DNA of 42,744 bases. Origin: an uncultured Clostridia bacterium. Its GTDB lineage: Bacteria; Bacillota; Clostridia; TANB77; CAG-508. This document shows positions 1-7,124 of the stretch, piece after piece; position 1 is the first letter of the stretch; the number at the start of each line of letters is the position of its first letter. The position numbers and the translations under genes were made by a program. The notes under the pieces are model-generated. The model saw nothing but the letters and a program-made list of their open reading frames with translations, was not told where the DNA came from and did no database searches. The stretch lies in NCBI GenBank assembly GCA_944386715.1, contig CALXCD010000012.1, forward strand, positions 1 through 42,744, written 5' to 3'.

Positions 1-150
1 GGTCGCAAAGTTTTTATCGATATATTCTTTGGTCGCAAAGTTTTTATCGATATATTCTTTGGTCGCAAAGTTTTTATCGATATATTCTTTGGTCGCAAAG
101 TTTTTATTGATATATTCCTTAGTTGCAAAATTCCCATCAAGATACTCCTT
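1..150. repeat. 30-bp tandem repeat inside the partial gene
   Basis: Five consecutive 30-bp units begin GGTCGCAAAG or a variant. Units 1-30, 31-60 and 61-90 are identical, 91-120 has two changes and 121-150 is more diverged. The period is 30, so repeat number can change without breaking the minus-strand frame. Confidence 0.95.
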
Positions 151-213
151 AGTCACAAAATTTGCCTTAATAAATGCTAAATCAGAAAGAATTTTATCTA
201 ACTTTTCTTCCAT
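1..213 (-). CDS. Partial repeat protein (10-residue tandem repeats), runs off left edge
   Basis: The start is ATG at 213-211 on the minus strand, preceded by a strong AGGAGGTG ribosome binding site (219-228). The frame stays open to base 1, giving 71 codons. After a leader beginning MEEKLDKILSDLAFIKANF, the protein consists of tandem decapeptides of the form TKEYIDKNFA. The three units nearest the edge (1-90) are identical at the DNA level and the more interior ones (91-150) diverge. The C-terminal end and total length are unknown. I do not recognise a family beyond short charged/aromatic repeat proteins; helical or coiled-coil structure is plausible but inferred. The overlapping plus-strand open frame at 29-304 is its shadow. 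Confidence 0.75.
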   Translation of the reverse strand, partial: MEEKLDKILSDLAFIKANFVTKEYLDGNFATKEYINKNFATKEYIDKNFATKEYIDKNFATKEYIDKNFAT

Positions 214-404
214 CTATTTTCACCTCCTGTCTATCATTTTAGTTTTAAACATATTCTATATAGCCCCTGTCTATAGATATAATAAGTCAAGCCATAAGTT
301 GTAGTTAGATTTAAAACTTGAACAAATTATACTATGTATCCTTTAAAAAAGCAATACATATTTCCTTATTTTTCTCATATATTTTAATAATAAAGGAGGC
401 TTAC

Positions 405-1463
405 ATGACAAAGCAACATTTTTATATCCTAAAAATAAAACGAAATATTCTTCCATTTGCTTTTTTACTGTTTACACTAAGTCTATTACTATTTTCTAAA
501 AGCAACCTACCTGCTGTTAAACAAGGTCTTAATTTATGGGCAACTGCCGTTGTACCTTCTTTATTTCCTTTTTTTGTAGCAACAGAATTATTAATGCATA
601 CAAATATGATAACACATTTAGGAAATCTTCTAAACAAATATATGAAGCCACTCTTCCACGTAAAAGGAGAAGGTAGCTTTGCTTTCTTAATGGGAATAAT
701 AAGTGGGTATCCTGTAGGAGCAAAAATTGCTTGTGAATTTCGTAAAAAAAATATCTGTAGTAAAGAAGAATGTGAAAGATTACTAAGTTTCACTAATAAT
801 TCTGGTCCCTTATTTATCATCGGAACTGTTGGTATATCCATGTTCCAAAACACAACTATTGGAATTTTACTTTTCATCACACACTTACTAGCATGTATCA
901 CAGTGGGTATCATTTTCCGTTTTTGGAAATATCATAAAAAACCTTCTCCTGACTACCTTAATACAGAAAAAACAGCTTCTTCGAACAATTTCGTTACTTT
1001 TTCTAACTTAGGTGAAATCATTGCTCAAAGTATTTCCAGTAGTATTTCCACCATTTGTCTTATTGGTGGATTTGTCGTGATTTTTTCTAGTATCATATCT
1101 ATTCTAAAAGCAAGCGGTATTCTTTCTATTACCAGTTTAGCTATATCACCCATTTTAGAAATATTTCATATAGATACTACTTTTGCCCAAGGATTATTAA
1201 CTGGAATTTTGGAAATAACCAATGGTATTCAAATGATTTCCAATATTACTTGTAAAAAAATTTCTATCAATATTTTATTTTCAGCTTTTTTGCTTGGTTT
1301 TGGCGGAATATCTATTTTTTTACAAGTATTAAGTATCACTTCCAAAACAGATTTATCTATTAAACCCTATATCTATGGAAAAATACTACAAGGAATTTTA
1401 GCTACCCTATATACTTCTTTAGCAATGAATTTTATCCCATTTTTAAATTTTGACTTATCTTAA
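405..1463 (+). CDS. ylbJ: Sporulation membrane protein YlbJ/SpoVV
   Basis: A 352-residue polytopic membrane protein. The ATG at 405 is chosen over an earlier in-frame start because AAAGGAGG lies at 392-399. Visible hallmarks are many hydrophobic segments, the nucleoside-recognition/Gate-like motif GIISGYPVGAK after the second or third segment, NNSGPLFIIGTVG, and a second gate-like half with GFGGISIFLQ. In Bacillus subtilis this family (SpoVV) moves dipicolinic acid out of the mother cell toward the forespore. That fits the dipicolinate synthase subunit gene about 1.4 kb away at 2866-3744. A small protein follows 67 bp downstream. Family assignment is firm; transport of dipicolinate in this organism is inferred. 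Confidence 0.85.
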   Translation: MTKQHFYILKIKRNILPFAFLLFTLSLLLFSKSNLPAVKQGLNLWATAVVPSLFPFFVATELLMHTNMITHLGNLLNKYMKPLFHVKGEGSFAFLMGIISGYPVGAKIACEFRKKNICSKEECERLLSFTNNSGPLFIIGTVGISMFQNTTIGILLFITHLLACITVGIIFRFWKYHKKPSPDYLNTEKTASSNNFVTFSNLGEIIAQSISSSISTICLIGGFVVIFSSIISILKASGILSITSLAISPILEIFHIDTTFAQGLLTGILEITNGIQMISNITCKKISINILFSAFLLGFGGISIFLQVLSITSKTDLSIKPYIYGKILQGILATLYTSLAMNFIPFLNFDLS

Positions 1464-1530
1464 AAGTTCTATTTTATTTATTCATTTCATATAGATAAAT
1501 TAAATAATTCTAAGAAAGGACTGATTTGTA

Positions 1531-1773
1531 ATGGAAAAAGATTTTAATGGCTATATGCCACCTTTTATGGATTTTGGTATGTCACCACCAGCTGGCAATA
1601 TGGATATGAACGAATTATATAAAGACCCTGTATTTAATCCTATGTTACAATATGAGCAAGCTTACTGCTATTATCGCTATTTATGTATGCAAATGGATTA
1701 TAAAATCAAATGCAAAGAATATGAAAAAATGTGTCAACCACAAAATGAAAGAAAAGACAGAAAAATAGAATAG
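1531..1773 (+). CDS. Small Met/Tyr/Pro-rich protein, possibly spore-associated
   Basis: An 80-residue protein with AAAGGA upstream of the ATG, 67 bp after ylbJ and probably cotranscribed. It starts MEKDFNGYMPPFMDFGMSPP and is rich in Met, Tyr and Pro, with Cys residues (AYCYYRYLCMQMDY) and a charged tail. No transmembrane segment or signal peptide is visible. The composition and position next to a sporulation gene suggest a coat-like role, but this is inference and no family is recognised. The stop TAG (1771-1773) is the first triplet of the nested inverted-repeat element that follows. Confidence 0.7.
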   Translation: MEKDFNGYMPPFMDFGMSPPAGNMDMNELYKDPVFNPMLQYEQAYCYYRYLCMQMDYKIKCKEYEKMCQPQNERKDRKIE

Positions 1774-1984
1774 TTGCCAAGGGTGCCAAGGGGGACGTTC
1801 CTTTTTGGCAACTATTTAAATTTTTATGATTAAAATTCGATATATTAATATTTGTAAGCAAAGACCCGGATTGTTACGCCCTGGTTATGGTTTTGCTAAA
1901 AATATTAATATATCGAATTTTCGAAATAAAATAATAAAGAATAATATAGAAGTTGCCAAAAAGGAACATCCCCCTTGGCAACTT
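1771..1984. repeat. Nested inverted-repeat element, copy 1
   Basis: Copy 1 of a three-member family (others 6916-7120 and 15931-16134). Outer ends carry AGTTGCCAA...TTGGCAACT hairpins that are inverted copies of each other (about 1772-1814 and 1951-1983). The left end has a short internal duplication (GCCAAGGGTGCCAAGGGG). Inside, a perfect 22-bp inverted repeat (1832-1853 and 1900-1921) encloses the core 1854-1899 with the conserved GACCCGGATTGTTACGCCCT. The element lies between convergent genes (small protein and uppP) and can act as a bidirectional terminator. An open frame at 1826-2008 reads through it and is not considered a gene. Confidence 0.9.
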
Positions 1985-1989
1985 GATAA

Positions 1990-2844
1990 CTATTTAATAA
2001 AGAAATAAGCTAATACCATAATTCCTAAAATAATTCTATAATATCCAAAAACTTTAAAATCATGTTTCTTGATATAATTCATCAAGAATTTAATAACTAA
2101 TATAGAAACAACAAAGGATACAAACATTCCTATCAAAAGAATTGCTAATTCCATACCTGTAAAGGCAAAACCAAATTTCACTAATTTTAATAAGCTCGCT
2201 CCTAACATAGTAGGAATCGCTAAATAAAATGTAAATTCAGCGGCATTTGCTCTAGAAAGACCTATTAGTAAACCTCCTATAATAGTTGCTCCTGAACGAG
2301 ATGTTCCTGGAAATATAGCGGCAATCAATTGAAATATACCTATTAAAACAGCATCTTTATATGTAATTTGTTTATTCGTATCTTTATTAGGTGTTTTTCT
2401 CTTTTTATTCCAATTCTCTATGATAATAAAAGCAACACCAAATACAATTAACGCTATTGCAATGCAAAAAGGATTATAGAATAAAGCTTCAAATACATCA
2501 TCAAAAGCTAATCCAATAATAGCTGCTGGTATACATCCTACTAATATTTTTCCCCATAAATTCATAATATCTTTATTAAAATATGAAAGTATTCCTTTAT
2601 TGGAAATTGCTTTTTGCTTATTTTTCGTAAATGGCCATATTTTATTCCAATATAAAATAACAACTGCTAGAATGGCACCAAATTGTATTACTACCTGAAA
2701 CATATTCCAAAATTCAGGAGATACTTGCTCAAATTTAACAAATTGCTCTACTAATATCAAATGTCCTGTACTACTGATTGGTAACCATTCTGTAATTCCT
2801 TCTACTATTCCAAATAAAATAGTTTTTAAAATTTCTACTATCAT
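1990..2844 (-). CDS. uppP: Undecaprenyl-diphosphate phosphatase UppP (BacA)
   Basis: A 284-residue polytopic membrane phosphatase that recycles undecaprenyl pyrophosphate to the monophosphate carrier used in peptidoglycan synthesis. Both family signatures are present: GIVEGITEWLPISSTGHLIL at residues 12-31 (catalytic Glu-rich/Ser motif) and PGTSRSGATIIGGL in the second half. Length is normal for the family. The start has AGGAAGG upstream. It begins 21 bp after dpaA ends, so the two probably form an operon. The stop TAG at 1992-1990 lies a few bases from repeat copy 1. Confidence 0.95.
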   Translation of the reverse strand: MIVEILKTILFGIVEGITEWLPISSTGHLILVEQFVKFEQVSPEFWNMFQVVIQFGAILAVVILYWNKIWPFTKNKQKAISNKGILSYFNKDIMNLWGKILVGCIPAAIIGLAFDDVFEALFYNPFCIAIALIVFGVAFIIIENWNKKRKTPNKDTNKQITYKDAVLIGIFQLIAAIFPGTSRSGATIIGGLLIGLSRANAAEFTFYLAIPTMLGASLLKLVKFGFAFTGMELAILLIGMFVSFVVSILVIKFLMNYIKKHDFKVFGYYRIILGIMVLAYFFIK

Positions 2845-2865
2845 TTTTCTTCCTTCCTTTGTTCT

Positions 2866-3744
2866 TTATTTTTTATATATTTCTTTTAAAATATTATAAA
2901 TAGTATCTTTTATAAATTCAGCTGTTGTAACTGGTGCTACTTTTCCCGGAAGTGCTAATGCCCAAATTAATTTCAAGTTTCTGTCCTTTGCTGCTTTTTT
3001 GTCAATTCCTCCTGGATTAGAAGCTAAATCAATTAATAAACATTCTTCTGATACATACTCCATTCTTTCTTTTGTTAATATTAAATGGGGAACTGTATTA
3101 ATAATAATATCATAATCTGATAAATTCTCTCCTAAAGTATTAATATTAGTAGCATCATGCCCATAAGCTTTAATCCATGCCAAATCTTCATCTTTTCTCG
3201 CTGCACAAGTAACTCTTGCTGACAACCCTGCCATTTTTCTTGCTAATACTTTTCCAATTCTACCAAAACCTAAAATCAAAACTTTACTTCCATGCAAAAT
3301 TTTATTGGTATTAGAAATAGCAATTTCAATTGTTCCTTCTGCTGTCGAAACAGTATTTAACACTGCCAACTCTTCTCTTTTCATGATATCAATAATTTCA
3401 ATATATTCATCATTTGCCATATCATATACTTCTGGTGAAATAGTTCCTGCAATTAATATTTTAGCATTTAAAGTATGCATTAATTCTCTAATAGAAATAG
3501 AAACATCACTAAATGGGGTATTGATTTCTTTTCCATTACTAGAAAATGGGATAGGTCCAATCACAACTTCTGCTTCTTTTACTACCTGTGTTAATTTTTC
3601 ACAAATAATGACATTATCTAAATTTTTTAATTGTTCCGCCTTTTCTAACCCATAAGTATATACAATATTATTTTCTTTTGCAAGTATCTTTACTAATTCA
3701 ATAATCCTTAAATCTCCACCAATAACTGCAAATTGATTACTCAT
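2866..3744 (-). CDS. dpaA: Dipicolinate synthase subunit A (SpoVFA/DpaA)
   Basis: A 292-residue protein with a strong AGGAGG site before the ATG. The N-terminal domain carries VIGGDLR (residues 7-13), typical of DpaA. The second half is a Rossmann domain with LILGFGRIGKVLARK (about 156-170) and the IINTVPHLIL segment. With DpaB it makes dipicolinic acid from 4-hydroxy-tetrahydrodipicolinate for spore heat resistance. No dpaB (flavoprotein subunit) is adjacent: the next gene is uppP. Many clostridia lack dpaB and use another flavoprotein, so this is unusual rather than contradictory. The nearby ylbJ/spoVV supports the role. Confidence 0.88.
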   Translation of the reverse strand: MSNQFAVIGGDLRIIELVKILAKENNIVYTYGLEKAEQLKNLDNVIICEKLTQVVKEAEVVIGPIPFSSNGKEINTPFSDVSISIRELMHTLNAKILIAGTISPEVYDMANDEYIEIIDIMKREELAVLNTVSTAEGTIEIAISNTNKILHGSKVLILGFGRIGKVLARKMAGLSARVTCAARKDEDLAWIKAYGHDATNINTLGENLSDYDIIINTVPHLILTKERMEYVSEECLLIDLASNPGGIDKKAAKDRNLKLIWALALPGKVAPVTTAEFIKDTIYNILKEIYKK

Positions 3745-3807
3745 AAAACTCCTCCTTACTTTCTATTTATTATATTGTTTTTTTAGAATTTTATGAGTTT
3801 TTTGGCA

Positions 3808-5061
3808 TTATTCTTCTATTTCTTTTTGATTTTCTTTTTCCATAGATTCAAAATTAATTTGGATACTATCTCTATTAGCTACATTTTTTCTCAATAATCG
3901 AATATCTTGGTAACTTAAATTTCTAGTTATTTCAAACATATCTTCTAAATGTTCTTTCGCTTTTTTCTCTTTTTTGGTCAGTTTCTTTTCCTTTTTATTT
4001 TCTTCTTCTGGTTCTTCTTCTAAATTAAAAGGAATCGAAATTTTAGCAAATATGGGAATAAATGCTACATCATTTCTTACTTTCTCCACTATTTTTTTAG
4101 GATTAATATCAATGGCTGTATTGATATAACGAATTGCAGTTTCTTTATCTCCTTTAATTAAAGATATTTTTGCTAACTCAAAATAAGCATCTGCTGATAA
4201 TTCTTCATCATCTATTACTTCTAAAAATCTTTTTTCTGCTTCATCTAACTCTTTATAAATTAAAGCAATCTCTGCTAAAGAATATTTTGCATTATACAAA
4301 AGAGAATTAAATTCAGCTGCTTTTTCATAATACATTTTTGCACTTTGGAAATCATTCAAAAGTGTATATGCCATCCCCAAATCATAATTCAATTCATAAC
4401 TAGTGGGATGATATTTTAAAGCATCTTGATACACATTAACTGCTTCTTTATACATTTCTTTGTCTATCAATATATCTCCTAATAAAAGACTTGCTTGTAA
4501 CATATCTGGCTTCTTATCTAATAAATTCACTAGCATCTCTGATGCTTCTTCTTTTCTATCTAAATTACTTAATAATTCTGTTACTTTATAATAAGAATCA
4601 TAATCTTTTTTATTTAAATCCACTGATTGTACATACTCATCAATGGCTTTTCTCATGCCACCTTCTTTTTCATATACTTGTGCTAATAAAAGATGTGCTT
4701 GATAACATTCTGGTCGCTTTGTTACTAAACTAATTAAAGATTGTTTTGCTCTTTTATCATTTCCTAACATCAAATAAAATCTAGCCTTAGTTAAATTCGT
4801 CAATTCTATCAAACTATATCCTCTCATCTCCATGATAATGATTATCAAAGGTAAGATGATAGAAAAGATATATTTCAATATAGACATTAGCATATTTAAT
4901 TTTATATTAAATAACACTTCCATGAAATTCAAAGCGATTCCTAATGCTTCTAAAACGAGAATTACCACATAACTAGTATCGTTGTTTTTTATCATTTTAA
5001 AAAACATATAGACAAAAATCGCAAATGAAAACACGATAAATATAAACTGCTCCATTATCAT
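3808..5061 (-). CDS. Membrane-anchored TPR protein
   Basis: A 417-residue protein. I choose the ATG at 5061 (MIMEQFIFIVF) because AAGGAG sits seven bases upstream; a longer frame to 5091 lacks such a site. The first ~80 residues contain about three hydrophobic segments. They are followed by roughly seven tetratricopeptide repeats (for example ARFYLMLGNDKRAKQSLISL, AHLLLAQVYEKEGGMRKAID, AYFELAKISLIKGDKETAIR) and a charged Lys/Glu tail. TPR arrays bind proteins; the partner is unknown. It follows rnhA by 58 bp in the same direction. Confidence 0.8.
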   Translation of the reverse strand: MIMEQFIFIVFSFAIFVYMFFKMIKNNDTSYVVILVLEALGIALNFMEVLFNIKLNMLMSILKYIFSIILPLIIIIMEMRGYSLIELTNLTKARFYLMLGNDKRAKQSLISLVTKRPECYQAHLLLAQVYEKEGGMRKAIDEYVQSVDLNKKDYDSYYKVTELLSNLDRKEEASEMLVNLLDKKPDMLQASLLLGDILIDKEMYKEAVNVYQDALKYHPTSYELNYDLGMAYTLLNDFQSAKMYYEKAAEFNSLLYNAKYSLAEIALIYKELDEAEKRFLEVIDDEELSADAYFELAKISLIKGDKETAIRYINTAIDINPKKIVEKVRNDVAFIPIFAKISIPFNLEEEPEEENKKEKKLTKKEKKAKEHLEDMFEITRNLSYQDIRLLRKNVANRDSIQINFESMEKENQKEIEE

Positions 5062-5119
5062 TTTGCTTCTCCTTCTAATTTTCATTAACAAATTATCTAA
5101 TAATCATAACATTTGTTTA

Positions 5120-5554
5120 TTAATTCTTTTGAATTTCCCCTCTTGCCAATTCATCACAACGATTATTAAATTCATTATCACTATGTCCCTTTACTTTGTG
5201 AAACTTTACTTGGTGTATTTGTGTAAGTTTATCTAATTCTTGCCACAATTCTTTATTTTTAACTGGTTCCTTACTAGCTGTTTTCCAGTTATTTTTCTTC
5301 CAATTTTCTATCCATTTTTGTCTGAAGGCATTTACTACATAAGCACTATCACTATACAAGTCTACCTCACAAGCAAATTTCAAAAGTTTCAAAGACTCTA
5401 TTACTGCTGTTATTTCCATGATATTATTGGTTGTATTTTTACATCCTCCTGCTATTTCTTTCTTTTTTCCTTGACACATTAAAATAGCCCCCCATCCTCC
5501 TGGACCAGGATTGCCTGAACATGCTCCATCTGTATAGATTGTAACTTTTTCCAT
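5120..5554 (-). CDS. rnhA: Ribonuclease HI
   Basis: A 144-residue RNase H that removes RNA from RNA-DNA hybrids. The catalytic set is complete: D9 in [15 protein letters not shown]47 in NIMEIT, D69 in YSDSAYV, H124 in VKGHSDN and D134 in RCDELA. Length matches the family. AGAGGA precedes the ATG. It is divergent from tmcAL and upstream of the TPR gene. Confidence 0.96.
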   Translation of the reverse strand: MEKVTIYTDGACSGNPGPGGWGAILMCQGKKKEIAGGCKNTTNNIMEITAVIESLKLLKFACEVDLYSDSAYVVNAFRQKWIENWKKNNWKTASKEPVKNKELWQELDKLTQIHQVKFHKVKGHSDNEFNNRCDELARGEIQKN

Positions 5555-5684
5555 AAATAATCCTCTTACATTGTTTTTTTCTGTTTTTTATGATACTATT
5601 ATACCATAAATTTCAAATTATACAAGGATATTTAAAGAAAGAACTTTTCTTTTCTATCTCTGTCATATAGAAAGGATTTAAAAT

Positions 5685-6918
5685 ATGGGAAAAGTTTTAG
5701 GTATTATTGCAGAATACAATCCATTTCATAATGGTCATCTCTATCATTTAGAAAAAGCCAAACAAGAAACAGGAAGTAGTTATTCTGTTGCTATCATGAG
5801 TGGAAATTTCACGCAACGTCGGTAGCACTTCTTTTATTGACAAATGGTCTAAAACTCAAATGGCATTAGATAATGGTATTGATTTAGTAGTAGAACTTCC
5901 TCTTTTATATGCTATTTCGAGTGCAGAAAATTTTGCAGAAGGTGGTATCAAAATTTTAGAAGCCCTAAAAGTAGTAGATTATCTTGCTTTTGGTACAGAA
6001 ACAGATGATATTTCCATCTTAAGTAAAATAGCAGATATTTTGTATCATGAACCAAAAGAATACAAAAGCCTTTTAGCTCATGAATTAGAAAAAGGAGTAT
6101 CTTTCCCAAAAGCACGCCAAAACGCATTATTAATGTATTTAAATGACCTAAAAAATTTTTCCAATATCTTGTCTACCCCTAATAATATTTTAGGAATTGA
6201 ATATTTAAAAGCTTTAAAAAAATATAAAAGTAAAATACAGCCAATCGCCATTACTCGTTATCAAGCCGATTATCATGATAATAATTATCATGGTAATATA
6301 GCAAGTGGTACTGCTATTCGTAATATTATCAAAAATAATGGTTTTGATGTCTTAAGAAATTTAATACCAGATTCTAGCTATTCCACTTTAATCCAACAAA
6401 TAAAACATGGTCATGTTGTACCTGATATTTCTGTCTTTGAAAAAGAGATTATTTATTTACTTAGAAAAATGTCTACAGAAGAAATTGCTAATCTTGCCGA
6501 TGTTTCTGAAGGATTAGAATTTGCTATTAAAACTACTGCCAATTCTTGCAATAGTATAGTAGAATTTTTACATATTATTCAATCTAAAAGATATACTAAT
6601 ACTCGCCTTCAACGAATTTTACTATACGCTTTACTTAATATCACCAAAAAGGATATCCTACTTTCTAAAAAAGTAACTCCTTATTTAAGAGTACTTGGCT
6701 TTAATGAACGTGGTAAATTTTTAATTTCAGAGGCTAGTAAAGCAAATCCAAAACTGGAAATCATTACTTCAGTAAAAAAATATATGGATCATTGTTCTAA
6801 CAAAAATCTGAAGTTAATGCTTGAAAAAGATATATGGGCTACTAATGTTTATACAATTGGTTATGAATATGATTCTTGGAGTAATTTAGATTATACTAAA
6901 AAGATAATAACGAAATAG
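5685..6918 (+). CDS. tmcAL: tRNA(Met) cytidine acetate ligase TmcAL (YlbM), +1 recoded at CGG
   Basis: The ATG at 5685 is preceded by AAAGGA. Codons 1-45 encode [21 protein letters not shown]...MSGNFTQR with the nucleotidyltransferase motif NPFHNGH. The 46th codon is CGG (5820-5822), followed at once by TAG. Skipping C5820 continues with [16 protein letters not shown] and the rest of the family to a TAG at 6916-6918, 410 residues in total, the normal length. The family normally reads QRGEP...DKW here, so the Gly and the spacing are restored exactly. It makes ac4C34 in elongator tRNA-Met. I read it as a functional recoded gene, not a pseudogene, because four other genes share the same signal. 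Confidence 0.88.
5820..5823 (+). other. CGG +1 recoding site in tmcAL (CGGT)
   Basis: The zero frame reads CAA CGT CGG TAG. The family-consistent reading is CAA CGT (C) GGT AGC. This is the only one of the five sites with a stop codon immediately after CGG. Confidence 0.85.
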
Positions 6919-7120
6919 TTAACAAGAATGCCAAGAGGGAGATTCCTTTTTGGCAACTTTTGTAAAATACTTTATTTAAAAAAAGTTAATATATTAATAT
7001 TGGCAGACAAAGACCCGGATTGTTACGCCCTAGCTATGTTTTTGTCAAAAATATTAATATATTAACTTTTTATTTTAAAATTATAAAGTTGCCAAAAAGG
7101 AATCTCCCTCTTGGCAACTA
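6916..7120. repeat. Nested inverted-repeat element, copy 2
   Basis: Second copy, 205 bp, flanked by TA on both ends. The left end is partly degraded (TAGTTAACAAGAATGCCAAG), the right end intact. The inner 22-bp inverted repeat (6980-7001 and 7050-7071) is perfect but differs in sequence from the other copies at both arms (GTTAATATATT against TCGATATATT), so pairing is preserved by compensatory change. The core (7002-7049) keeps GACCCGGATTGTTACGCCCT; its flanking pair is GACAAA/TTTGTC instead of AGCAAA/TTTGCT. It lies between convergent tmcAL and glgP, and the tmcAL stop TAG is its first triplet. Confidence 0.92.
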
Positions 7121-7124
7121 GCAA

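Noticed and set aside
1-150. CRISPR-like array from 30-bp direct repeats
   Set aside because: The units are contiguous with no spacers, and the period is in frame with a coding sequence.
29-304. Plus-strand open frame over the left-edge repeats
   Set aside because: It is the antisense shadow of the minus-strand repeat gene, which has a strong ribosome binding site and a sensible leader.
1826-2008. 60-residue open frame across repeat copy 1
   Set aside because: It is composed of the repeat's core and arms, has no ribosome binding site, and is not conserved in copies 2 and 3.
5811-5830. prfB-type programmed frameshift in tmcAL
   Set aside because: No CUU-type slip codon and no internal Shine-Dalgarno sequence; the four sister sites also lack them.
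5685-6918. tmcAL, gatD, truB, nusA as pseudogenes or sequencing errors
   Set aside because: All breaks (plus the rbgA end) occur at the same triplet, CGG, with the same +1 correction, while no in-frame CGG is found elsewhere in the window. Random errors or decay would not choose one codon. Raw reads would be the final proof.
5800-6918. Internal ATG at 5800 as the real start of a shorter TmcAL
   Set aside because: It would lose the essential NPFHNGH nucleotidyltransferase motif, which is intact upstream in the other frame with its own ribosome binding site.
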